A stretch of 64,000 bases of DNA from Thermoplasma volcanium GSS1 (GTDB lineage: Archaea; Thermoplasmatota; Thermoplasmata; Thermoplasmatales; Thermoplasmataceae): contig NC_002689.2 of NCBI RefSeq assembly GCF_000011185.1, positions 558,001-622,000 on the forward strand, given 5' to 3'. The notes under the pieces are model-generated. The model worked only from the letters and a program-made list of their open reading frames with translations, ran no database searches and had not been told where the DNA came from. Of this stretch, positions 17,782 to 26,081 are shown piece by piece. A program made the position numbers and the translations under genes. Each line of letters starts with the position of its first letter. Within the stretch, counting starts at the first letter, position 1.

Positions 17782-18189
17782 GTATGGAAGCATAGTGATT
17801 AGGGATAGTAAATTATCCGAGTGTCCAATTGTGTAAACGTTGACCACGATTAGGACGACTGTGATCCCAGGACATCCGAAGCTTTAGCTATGATAGTATG
17901 TCAGTAATCATACAACACTCTATAAAAGTACCATAGAAAAGTATATGTTAAATAGTAGAATAGGGAATAAGGTACCTAATTTGGAATTAATCTGCTGTAT
18001 TTCAGTAGATATTCTATGATGGGTGCAGAGGTCATATCATGTACACCGGGGCACAGTCGTTGAGATATTACGCATATTTGAATATAACAATTCCAATCTG
18101 CACTGGGCCTTGGATACAAACTGACGAAGTCGCAAAATTTTGCAACTTTTGTTTTGCAAACTAATATACATACTGCAGAGGTGTATTTT
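17782..18189. other. Intergenic region before aRF1, about 400 bp
   Basis: No gene is supported. The left part may be the decayed right end of the insertion sequence. The last 60 bp contain a palindrome and repeated TTTTGCAA boxes upstream of the aRF1 gene. Confidence 0.45.
18132..18143. promoter_or_regulatory. 12-bp palindrome upstream of prf1
   Basis: GCAAAATTTTGC is a perfect palindrome 46 nt before the prf1 ATG. Its TTTTGCAA half recurs at 18152-18159, 14 nt further on in the same orientation. This is a possible protein-binding site; its function is unknown. Confidence 0.35.
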
Positions 18190-19437
18190 ATGGCAGATGA
18201 TGAACAGATAAGAAGATATGAATTTAAAAGGGCCTTGGAAGAGCTTTCAAAGCTTCACGGGCGAGGTACTGAGCTTATTTCGCTTTATATACCTCCGGAG
18301 AAGCAGATATCTGATGTAGTAGCGTATCTGCGTGATGAATATTCGACATCCTCTAACATAAAATCAAAATCAACGAGAAAGAACGTATTGGCAGCGATAG
18401 AATCCATTATGTCAAGGCTCAAGTATTACCGATTTCCTCCACCAAACGGCCTAGTTTTTTTTGTGGGCCATATAGCCACAAGGGGAGACCAGACTGAGAT
18501 GTATACGAAGATAATTGAGCCTCCAGAGCCAATAACCACGTTTATGTATAAATGCGATTCCGAGTTCCATACCGAGATGTTAAAGGCAATGTTGGATGAG
18601 AAGGAGATCTATGGGCTCATTGTTATAGATCGAAAAGAGGCTACGGTAGGTTTCCTTAACGGTACGAGGATCGAAGTGGTTGAAAATGTTCAGTCTCAGG
18701 TTCCGAGCAAGCACCATCAAGGTGGTCAGTCATCGCGAAGGTTTGAGAGGCTTATTGAAATTGCTGCAAACGAATTCTTCAAAAAGGTAGGTGAAATCGC
18801 AAACAATGCTTTTATACCAAGGATAAAAGAAATACGTGCTATTTTCCTTGGCGGCCCGGGAGCTACAAAAGAGTATTTCTTTGAGAAGGACTACCTGAGG
18901 AATGAGGTTAAAGATAAGATCAAGGATTTATTCGACGTTGGATATACTGATGAATCTGGTCTAAGGGAACTTGTTGAAAAAGCCTCAGAATCCATAAAAG
19001 ATATGAAAATATCCAGAGAAAAGGATCTCATGGATAGATTCCTAAGAGAAGTCAAAAAACCGGACGGAGGGCTTGCAGTATACGGAGAAAAAGCTATAAG
19101 GGATGCACTTGAGCAAAAGATGGTTGATCTGCTTTTGATCTCAGAAGGCATAAGGAGAGTCAAATATACTTACAAGTGCCCTACATGCGGAGAAGAAAAG
19201 ACGTTTTCTGAGGAACCCTCTGAATGGCCTGTCTGCGACAAAGATGGGACGCCTCTTGAGCTTATCGGCGAAGATGACATGATCGAAGATCTGTATAAGT
19301 TAGCAAAGGAATCTGGAGCCCAGGTGGAGATTATCTCGGATCAGAGCGATGAGGGGAAACTCTTGAAGCAGGCTTTCGGTGGCCTAGCTGCTGTACTCAG
19401 ATTCATCAGAAAGGATAACGTACAAAATGTAATGTGA
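18190..19437 (+). CDS. prf1: Peptide chain release factor aRF1
   Basis: Archaeal class I release factor that reads all three stop codons and triggers peptide release. The protein is 415 residues long from ATG 18190. NIKS (56-59) in [12 protein letters not shown] is the stop-codon-recognition motif. GGQ (178-180) in [14 protein letters not shown] is the catalytic hydrolysis motif. A C-terminal zinc-finger-like pair of cysteines ([17 protein letters not shown]) lies in domain 3. An in-frame TTG at 18154 would add 12 residues, but GAGGTG six bases before ATG 18190 and the conserved N-terminus favour the ATG. It is followed with overlap by a cysteine synthase-family gene. Confidence 0.96.
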
Positions 19438-20372
19438 TCAATATGATGCACGCAGAATTAGGGCCAGATATGGTTTCCAAGATTCTTGACCACATGAAGG
19501 CTGCGCATATAGGAAATACGCCTGTAGAAGAGATCGATGCGAATGGCAATATATACGCTAAGATAGAATGGGAGAATAGGTTCGGGTCGATCAAAGATAG
19601 GCCGGCATTCTTCATAATGGATTATCTTAAGTCCAAGGGTGTACTTGAAGGTAAGGCTATAGTAGAAGCCTCATCAGGAAATACTGGCCTTGCGATATCT
19701 ACAATATCCTCTATGTTGGGCTTGCAGTCCTGCATTGTTTTGCCAGAAAACGCAAGTCAGGCAACAAAGAAAATTATAGTTGAAAATGGCTCTCAACTCA
19801 TTCTTACGCCTCCCGATCTTGGTACTGAGGGGAGCATAGAAAAAGCAAGGTCATTAGCCTCTTCAGGCAGTTTTTATTGGATAAATCAGCATTCGAACCC
19901 ACTCAACAGCGATGTACACTACTACAGTACAGCACCTGAATTGCTAGATCAGGAAGGGATGCCTGAAGCAATAGTTGCGGGAGTAGGAACGGGTGGTACG
20001 ATCACAGGCATAGCAAGATACTTTAAGGAAAGAGACCCATCAGTAAAGGTGATAGGCGTTCAGCCATCGCTATATTCCCACATCCCTGGGCTAAGGGATA
20101 TAAAGAAGACTTCTAACAAAGGCTTGATCGATCTTTACGGCAGCTACATCGATGATTTCCTATATGTGAAGGAATCAGATGCCATTGCAGAAGTTTTCGA
20201 TCATTACGTAAATACAGGGGAGCTTATAGGGATATCTTCGGGTGCAAATCTTTACGCGTCTAAGCAGCTCTCGAGCAAATTTAAGAAGATATTCACAGTA
20301 TTCCCAGATAGCGGCCGCAAGTATTTGGATATTTTAAAGCCATACGATAAAAACAACGTTTTAAATTATTGA
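19434..20372 (+). CDS. Cysteine synthase/cystathionine beta-synthase family PLP enzyme
   Basis: Fold-type II PLP enzyme of ~310 residues. The cofactor lysine lies in [13 protein letters not shown] (GSxKDR), substrate binding is [10 protein letters not shown], the phosphate cradle is [14 protein letters not shown], and GISSGANL is the C-terminal cofactor serine region. It most likely makes cysteine from O-acetyl- or O-phosphoserine, or cystathionine; the substrate is not resolvable by eye. GTG 19434 overlaps the aRF1 stop codon (ATGTGA); in-frame ATGs at 19443 and 19446 are alternative starts. It sits between prf1 and hemA in a tight same-strand cluster. Confidence 0.88.
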
Positions 20373-20389
20373 ATATAATTTGGTTGTTA

Positions 20390-21613
20390 ATGAATATAGT
20401 TACTTTGATTTCGTGGGACTTTAAAAGAAATAATGAATCATTTCAAAGGGCAATTATTAATGGATATGATTATTGGTCACGTATATTGGACGATCATGGA
20501 GTAGAAAAATACGTTATACTCTTGACATGCAACAGAGTAGAGCTTTATTATAGGGGCGACCCGTTCGATGTTCAGGAAAAAGGTTATAACATAATTTCTG
20601 ACGATATGGCAATAAATCACCTATTTCACGTTGCTGCAGGATTAGATTCAATGAGTATTGGTGAAAACGAAGTCTTGAAACAGGTAAAGCAAGCCTATGA
20701 AAAGTCTTCTTCTATGGGGAAGAGTGACAAGTTTCTATCCCTAATTTTTCAGCGTGCCATAAGTGTTGGCAAGCTTGTAAGGTCAAAAACAGGCATAGGC
20801 AAGGGGAAAGTATCTATCCCATCGATTGTATATGATATTGTCCGAAAGAATGGTGGCAATAAGATACTTCTCGTAGGAAACGGAATGCTAGCATCTGAAA
20901 TTGCTCCCTATTTTTCATACCCGCAGTACAAGGTCACAGTTGCCGGTAGGAATATAGATCACGTAAGAGCTTTTGCTGAAAAGTATGAATACGAGTACGT
21001 ACTTATAAACGATATAGACTCTTTGATAAAGAATAATGACGTAATAATAACAGCAACTTCTTCGAAGACACCAATAGTGGAAGAACGATCATTGATGCCT
21101 GGAAAACTCTTCATAGATCTTGGGAATCCGCCTAACATTGAACGCGGAAATAATGTAATAACCTTGGACGAAATTTATGAGATTTCAAAAAAGAACGAGA
21201 TGTTACGGGAGGAGAAGATAAACCAGGCTGAAATACTTATAGAGAACGAAATGAAAGCAACGATGAACAAGATAAAGGATCTAATGATAGACGACATATT
21301 CTCTCAATTCTATAGATTTGCCTCCGTGGTTCAAACCATGGAGATACAGAAATTCAGGAAAATGCATCCAGAGGTAAACGAAAATGATCTTGAAGCTCTT
21401 GCACATTCAATAATAAACAAAATACTTAACGTACCTGTAACGACACTCAAAGCGGTTTCCAGATCTCAGGGCAACTCAGATTTCAACAGATTATTTGAAT
21501 CATTCTCAAGCAATTTCAACGATATCGTGTCTGCTGCCCTTCAGAGCTACGAAGGTCTTCGAGATACCCAAAGTCTACGAGACCGAACTCGTCAGTTATT
21601 GCAAAAATCCTGA
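20390..21613 (+). CDS. hemA: Glutamyl-tRNA reductase
   Basis: First enzyme of C5-pathway tetrapyrrole synthesis; it reduces glutamyl-tRNA(Glu) to glutamate-1-semialdehyde with NADPH. The catalytic cysteine is Cys47 in LLTCNRVELYYR. GLDSMSIGENEVLKQVK is the conserved substrate-binding region, ILLVGNGMLASEIAPYF the NADPH-binding loop, and the C-terminal dimerisation helix follows. A TTG at 20369 would add 7 residues, but ATG 20390 gives the standard N-terminus. The 3' end overlaps the convergent phosphoesterase gene by 98 nt, so the last ~32 residues are coded on both strands. Confidence 0.94.
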   Translation: MNIVTLISWDFKRNNESFQRAIINGYDYWSRILDDHGVEKYVILLTCNRVELYYRGDPFDVQEKGYNIISDDMAINHLFHVAAGLDSMSIGENEVLKQVKQAYEKSSSMGKSDKFLSLIFQRAISVGKLVRSKTGIGKGKVSIPSIVYDIVRKNGGNKILLVGNGMLASEIAPYFSYPQYKVTVAGRNIDHVRAFAEKYEYEYVLINDIDSLIKNNDVIITATSSKTPIVEERSLMPGKLFIDLGNPPNIERGNNVITLDEIYEISKKNEMLREEKINQAEILIENEMKATMNKIKDLMIDDIFSQFYRFASVVQTMEIQKFRKMHPEVNENDLEALAHSIINKILNVPVTTLKAVSRSQGNSDFNRLFESFSSNFNDIVSAALQSYEGLRDTQSLRDRTRQLLQKS

Positions 21614-22265
21614 AGCTGGAGGCCTTCATGCCCTTTAGTGAAGGCGTGAAGTGTTCTTCGCTAAGCAATGACTGTGATAAGTCTGTTCCGGATGAAAAGA
21701 AGCTCATTGCCGGTGTTATTATTACGTTCTTCTTAAAATTGAAGGCAAAAGCTGGCAGTTTGTATATCCCGCCGACTCTATCCCTCAGTACAAGCGAAGG
21801 ATGCTCGTGTCCAAGAATGGTTATTTTCTTTGTTGAGAGATCTTTGTCTCCGTGGTATATAAAATATCTATCGTCTTCATAGTAGTCCAGAAGTTCTTTG
21901 TTCTTCTTAGATAGTATTGTGGCAAGGTAATTGTCATGGTTTCCTCTCACAAATATGAGATCTCTATCATCATATCTATTTATGAAATATATAATATCGT
22001 CCCATTCACTTGGGAGGTTTTTTGAGAACTCCTGTTTAAAGTCTCCGTTTATTATTATTTTTTCAGGATCGTACCTCTCAACAATTTTATCCATGATATG
22101 CGTAACGTGATCTCTTTGCATCCTAGGCAGGAACAGTCCGTGAAGGTTCATCTCCTCCTCATAACCCAGATGGAGATCTGACACTACCACTGCGCTAATG
22201 TCACGAAGGTAAACACAGTAGAGATCGCTTAGAAAAACGTCTCTAAGTATCTCGATGTCCCTCAT
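21516..22265 (-). CDS. Metallophosphoesterase
   Basis: Calcineurin-like phosphoesterase of 249 residues. Dinuclear metal-site motifs are DLHLGYEEE (DxH), INGDFKQE (GD), VRGNHDN (GNHD) and LGHEHPS (GHxH-type). It resembles archaeal ICC-like phosphohydrolases; the substrate is unknown. Start: ATG 22265 has a strong ribosome-binding site GGAGGT four bases upstream, so it is preferred over the in-frame TTG at 22277. The C-terminus GLVDFGYLEDLR is family-like and lies within the 98-nt overlap with hemA, so both overlapping ends look genuine. Confidence 0.87.
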   Translation of the reverse strand: MRDIEILRDVFLSDLYCVYLRDISAVVVSDLHLGYEEEMNLHGLFLPRMQRDHVTHIMDKIVERYDPEKIIINGDFKQEFSKNLPSEWDDIIYFINRYDDRDLIFVRGNHDNYLATILSKKNKELLDYYEDDRYFIYHGDKDLSTKKITILGHEHPSLVLRDRVGGIYKLPAFAFNFKKNVIITPAMSFFSSGTDLSQSLLSEEHFTPSLKGMKASSFRIFAITDEFGLVDFGYLEDLRSSEGQQTRYR

Positions 22266-22269
22266 TGAT

Positions 22270-22275
22270 ACCTCC
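22270..22275 (-). promoter_or_regulatory. Shine-Dalgarno of the metallophosphoesterase
   Basis: GGAGGT on the minus strand, four bases before ATG 22265. It decides the start against the in-frame TTG at 22277, which lies upstream of it. Confidence 0.7.
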
Positions 22276-22404
22276 AATAAAATGCTAAATTAAACAGTGA
22301 TGCCTTTCTGGTATATCAATTACTACGGTCTTCCTGGAGTAAAAAAATCGTTAATAATTATGTATCCTTCAAAAATAATGATATAGAGCATTTGGATGGA
22401 TCTT

Positions 22405-23550
22405 CTATTTTCCAACCTGCTTAGATCCGATAAACTTTATGTATTTTATGACCTCTGGTATGTTAATTTTCATTGGGCAAACTTCTTTGCAACCCCCAGA
22501 ATGAACACAGTATGAAGCAGGCCATGGATCCTTGTTTGTTATGTAGTTCCACATAACGCCTGTAGGCCCATTGTACGGCGATTTTGTGGATATCCACTCC
22601 TTGCCAAGCGTCCTATATATGGGGCACGAAAAATAGCACCTGCCGCACTTTATACAAAGCAGGGCTTCCTTCAGATCTTCATTCTTGCTCGCTTCAAGCC
22701 TTCCATTATCAATTAATACAAGGTGGAAGTCCTTCGGTCCAGTAGCTGGAGATACTCGCCTAAGTTCAATGTCGGCTGTGGAGCTCGGGCCGGAAGTCAC
22801 GTTTATGTACGTTGGCGGAAATATCCCCGCGTATGCAGCCTGTACCATCACTTCGTCGAGCGCATCTCTCATTGTGGGCACTATTTTATCTATGCCAGTA
22901 ACGGCGATATGCATCGGTGGCATAACAGTATCAATCCTTATGTTCCCTTCATTTTCGACTAGAGCTACGGATCCACTGTCAGCAGCAACTGCATTTGCGC
23001 CAGTTATCCCCACGTCAGCTTTAACATACTTCGACATTAGGAACTTCCTAACCGCCGCTACTATATCCTCTATTTTTGAATTCTCATTTATGCTAGGATC
23101 GATCTTTTTCACGGCCTTTGCTGCTTCTTCTCTCGTCATATCCAGTGCAGGTGCAACAATGTGTGTCGGCCATCCTCGTGATATCTGTACTAGGTATTCA
23201 CCTAGATCTGTTTCCCATACTTCGTTATTTCTCTCTTGCAAGAATTCCCTAAGGCCTATTTCGTATGCTACGTTTGTCTTTGAAAAAACAACGGTTTTCT
23301 TTTCTCCTACGAGATCCCCGATTATTTTTCTTGCCTCGTCTTTATCCTTTGCTAGATAGGCATGTCCGCCAAGTTTCTCTACGCTATCCATAGTTCTTTT
23401 TACATACGTGTCTAGATTTGCGATGACCTTTAGCTTCTGCTCTCTTAGGTGATCCGCCATGTCGACTATGTAAGGATAATCCTGAAGTATCTTCTCCACT
23501 TCCATGTAGTTTCCGGCTGAAACGAGGGAAATTATTTGAGACCAATTCAT
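22405..23550 (-). CDS. lutB: LutB-like LUD-domain iron-sulfur protein
   Basis: A 381-residue protein with an LUD domain (about residues 60-290, including VGITGANAVAADSGSVAL) followed by ferredoxin-type clusters CIKCGRCYFSCP (~298-309) and CVHSGGCKEVCP. This is the LutB/YkgF layout; in bacteria LutABC oxidises L-lactate to pyruvate. It overlaps the end of lutA by 4 nt (ATGA) and is transcribed after it. No LutC-like gene is present here. A role in lactate oxidation is inferred from the family and from the neighbouring transporter and FAD dehydrogenase. Confidence 0.87.
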   Translation of the reverse strand: MNWSQIISLVSAGNYMEVEKILQDYPYIVDMADHLREQKLKVIANLDTYVKRTMDSVEKLGGHAYLAKDKDEARKIIGDLVGEKKTVVFSKTNVAYEIGLREFLQERNNEVWETDLGEYLVQISRGWPTHIVAPALDMTREEAAKAVKKIDPSINENSKIEDIVAAVRKFLMSKYVKADVGITGANAVAADSGSVALVENEGNIRIDTVMPPMHIAVTGIDKIVPTMRDALDEVMVQAAYAGIFPPTYINVTSGPSSTADIELRRVSPATGPKDFHLVLIDNGRLEASKNEDLKEALLCIKCGRCYFSCPIYRTLGKEWISTKSPYNGPTGVMWNYITNKDPWPASYCVHSGGCKEVCPMKINIPEVIKYIKFIGSKQVGK

Positions 23551-24449
23551 GCAATCACCTCCGCTATATCCTTAACATTACAGAACTCGGATAAGTTTGC
23601 ATAGCAAAGAGGACACGCTACGAGTACATCTTTATTCACGGATGTTAGTGTTTCAGCCCTTGCCTTTGCAATTTCATTGCTTAATTTATCGTTAAGCGGC
23701 CCTACTGGCCCACCACAGCAGAAACCCGCGCCCTTTCCAGTGACCGTGGGATCCTCTACTAGTTCGACACCGGCTGATCTTATCGTCGTTCTTATGCTTT
23801 CGTACATACCGAGGAAACGGGAATATAGGCAGGAATCATGAAGGACGAATTTTCCGGTACCTTTCGCTTCCTTTATCAAGTTTAAATAGGGAGTAAACGG
23901 AATATCAAAGCCGATGTATTTTTTTAGGTTTGTTAGAGTATTTGTGGTATGCGGATCTATTGTTATTATGTTTGATACTTTATGCTGCTTAAAGAGTTCA
24001 AATACCTTTTTGCCGTATTCTTTGAATTCGTCCATGAACCCAAGCTCATAGAGTAAAGATCCGCTATAAGGCTCCTCTTCGTAAAGATACCCTATATTTT
24101 CATTACTTCTCTTCACTATTCTGTATATATTCTGAAGTATTGCATTGAACCTTTTTATATCCTCTTCCTTCGGCTTTATAAGTTTTGCTCCTATTGAAGC
24201 TATTATTTTTGAAGACCCAAGGGAACCAAATGTAGGCACATACTTTTCGTATGATTTGAATACATTCGCCATTTGATACATGTAAGATGTGTAAATAATT
24301 GTCGAACCACCTCTCGGAACATTTATGGCGTAAGCCCATTGTGTTGCGATCTTTTTGTCGAGAGGAAAAGGGACGTAACTTTCCATTAGGTTCTTTACAA
24401 GGACATTTCTTATGGTAGCTTCCTGCTTCTTTACATAGTCTTCGTCCAA
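23547..24449 (-). CDS. lutA: LutA-like CCG-domain subunit
   Basis: A 300-residue protein related to LutA/GlpC/HdrB subunits with CCG motifs. Visible are HDSCLYSR, GAGFCCGGPVGPL and ACPLCYANL, which usually hold an unusual Fe-S centre. The upstream TSYMYQMANVF and EEPYSGSLLYELGFMDEF segments closely match the 26082 protein, so the two are paralogues. It lacks the N-terminal ferredoxin clusters of that paralogue. The start is TTG 24449, with AAAGGTGA about five bases upstream as a clear ribosome-binding site. It is the first gene of the lutA-lutB operon, with a 16-bp palindrome at its promoter. Confidence 0.85.
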   Translation of the reverse strand: MDEDYVKKQEATIRNVLVKNLMESYVPFPLDKKIATQWAYAINVPRGGSTIIYTSYMYQMANVFKSYEKYVPTFGSLGSSKIIASIGAKLIKPKEEDIKRFNAILQNIYRIVKRSNENIGYLYEEEPYSGSLLYELGFMDEFKEYGKKVFELFKQHKVSNIITIDPHTTNTLTNLKKYIGFDIPFTPYLNLIKEAKGTGKFVLHDSCLYSRFLGMYESIRTTIRSAGVELVEDPTVTGKGAGFCCGGPVGPLNDKLSNEIAKARAETLTSVNKDVLVACPLCYANLSEFCNVKDIAEVIA

Positions 24450-24456
24450 GATTTCA

Positions 24457-24472
24457 CCTTTACATGTAAAGG
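24457..24472. promoter_or_regulatory. 16-bp perfect palindrome at the lutA promoter (candidate operator)
   Basis: CCTTTACATGTAAAGG is its own reverse complement. It lies 8-23 nt before the lutA TTG, overlaps the ribosome-binding site, and sits about 25 nt downstream of a minus-strand AATTTATTA TATA-like element near 24485-24495. A repressor here would cover the transcription start. Confidence 0.6.
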
Positions 24473-24525
24473 AACTAGAACCTAATAAATTAATTTACGA
24501 CCTAGTCCAGAATTTTTAAATAAAT

Positions 24526-25737
24526 TCAGGATGGACTTGAAACGTCCAACCTGGCGTTTTTGCTTTCCTTTCCCAATGCCCAAGCAACCATTGTTAATGG
24601 GAAAACTATAAGCACCAGTAAAAGCAAAGAGTAGGAATAGTTATCGGAGAACATCGATGATACCGCAACTTCTATGGAGGCGGCAGTTGATGTTACCATA
24701 ACCCCAACCATGTAGGCAACACCAGGTATGGTTGCCCTAGCTTCAGCAGGTGATCTCTCATTCATGTATACTCCTGGCATCGCCCAAGCGCCCTGTACTA
24801 TGAACTGCATAACAACTGGGGCCAGGAACGCCATGTATATAAGTGAACTATGTCCGAACAATTGTGGAAAGGCCCAAAGCGGTGATATGACTATACCAAC
24901 AGCCAAAAAAGCGACAGCGTTCCACTTCCTGCCGAGCCTAGTGTTCTGAGATATGATGCCTGATAAGATCCCTCCAACTATTGCCGCTGCGTTATACGCT
25001 ATAGCTATAGAAGCTGCGTATGTAGGAGAAAATTTGAGCTGGTGCTCCAGGAACGTAGGATAAAGGTCCTGAGTAGAGTGGGAAACGAAGTTCATTCCAA
25101 TGAGGAGTATCGAAAGATATACGAACAGTTTCCAGTTTTTCCCTATGGTAGTCAATGTCTTCTTAAAGGAGGCTCTTTCTTTGTACTCTGCGTACACGGG
25201 GCTTTCCCTTGTTGTGAGCATTATGTAGATAACTGCAATGGCTGGCAGGGCCGCAAAGAAGAACATAGGCCTCCAGCCGAATCTTGGATAAATCGCAAGA
25301 TAAACTACGGCTGCGAGAAGGTAACCAGTTGGATATCCGCCCTGTATTAAGCCGGAAACCCAACCTCTAGCCTTTGCTGGGAGGGATTCCATTGCAAGGG
25401 CAAATCCAGATCCCCATTCACCTCCCATACCGAAACCGTACAATGCTCTCAGTATAAGAAATATTGTTATGGTTGGTGAAAATGCAACAAGGGTGTCAAA
25501 GAATGCAAGGAAAAGCAGGCTTATTATCATAGTTATCTTTCTCCCGTATTTATCTCCGATAGGGCCAAAGAATAGTGAGCCGATGAACCTCATCGATAGA
25601 GTTAGTGTTATACTCAACGTAACTACTATTAACGCTACATTGAAGGTTTTGGCTATCGCTAGCATAACAAACGTTATAAGGAAGAAATCAAATGCATCAA
25701 GCGACCAACCCAGATACGTAGCTATTATAGTATGCAT
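24526..25737 (-). CDS. JEN-type lactate/pyruvate transporter (MFS)
   Basis: A 403-residue major facilitator with about 12 hydrophobic segments. GPIGDKYGRKITM is the MFS loop 2-3 signature, and GWSLDAFDFF is typical of the sialate:H+ symporter/JEN group. Residues 216-228 (NFVSHSTQDLYPT) match the JEN monocarboxylate signature NxxSHxxQDxxxT exactly. This supports proton-coupled lactate or pyruvate uptake. ATG 25737 is the first in-frame start after a stop; GGTAA just before it is only a weak ribosome-binding site. It is flanked by the two lactate-oxidation gene sets, all on the minus strand. Confidence 0.85.
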   Translation of the reverse strand: MHTIIATYLGWSLDAFDFFLITFVMLAIAKTFNVALIVVTLSITLTLSMRFIGSLFFGPIGDKYGRKITMIISLLFLAFFDTLVAFSPTITIFLILRALYGFGMGGEWGSGFALAMESLPAKARGWVSGLIQGGYPTGYLLAAVVYLAIYPRFGWRPMFFFAALPAIAVIYIMLTTRESPVYAEYKERASFKKTLTTIGKNWKLFVYLSILLIGMNFVSHSTQDLYPTFLEHQLKFSPTYAASIAIAYNAAAIVGGILSGIISQNTRLGRKWNAVAFLAVGIVISPLWAFPQLFGHSSLIYMAFLAPVVMQFIVQGAWAMPGVYMNERSPAEARATIPGVAYMVGVMVTSTAASIEVAVSSMFSDNYSYSLLLLVLIVFPLTMVAWALGKESKNARLDVSSPS

Positions 25738-26081
25738 TTACCATCTTGTCATCTTATTAGGGGTTTGATCTGAATAATTTTCCATAGCGGGCTATGATTA
25801 TTCTAAATAAAAATTATTTGATTTCATCTGTTTGTCATATAAAAAATATTATGAATACATTTCTGGAAAAATTATTAGTCGGAGAGAGAATCAATAATAT
25901 TCAAAAGTGCTAAGTCATTGAAGCGCGAATTTCCATAAAAATACGTGATGCCGGACTTAAAATAACGATTTCATTTTCGGATCGTAAAACCTATAACAAG
26001 AAATACAGAGTTGGGATATAATCCTTAGAAATGCTGATTTACTTGCCATATCTAATGCACTATGTATCATGGGGATTTCAA
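25738..26081. other. Intergenic region upstream of the JEN transporter, 344 bp
   Basis: No gene is supported. It holds the transporter promoter at its left end, with a GC-rich inverted repeat at 25783-25796 and an AT-rich TTTTTATTT element (minus strand) near 25803-25812. Confidence 0.5.
25783..25796. promoter_or_regulatory. Inverted repeat CATAGC-GG-GCTATG upstream of the transporter
   Basis: A perfect 6-bp inverted repeat with a 2-bp centre, GC-rich in an AT-rich spacer, 46-59 nt before ATG 25737 and just downstream of a TATA-like element on the minus strand. It is a candidate operator, different in sequence from the lutA palindrome. Confidence 0.4.
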
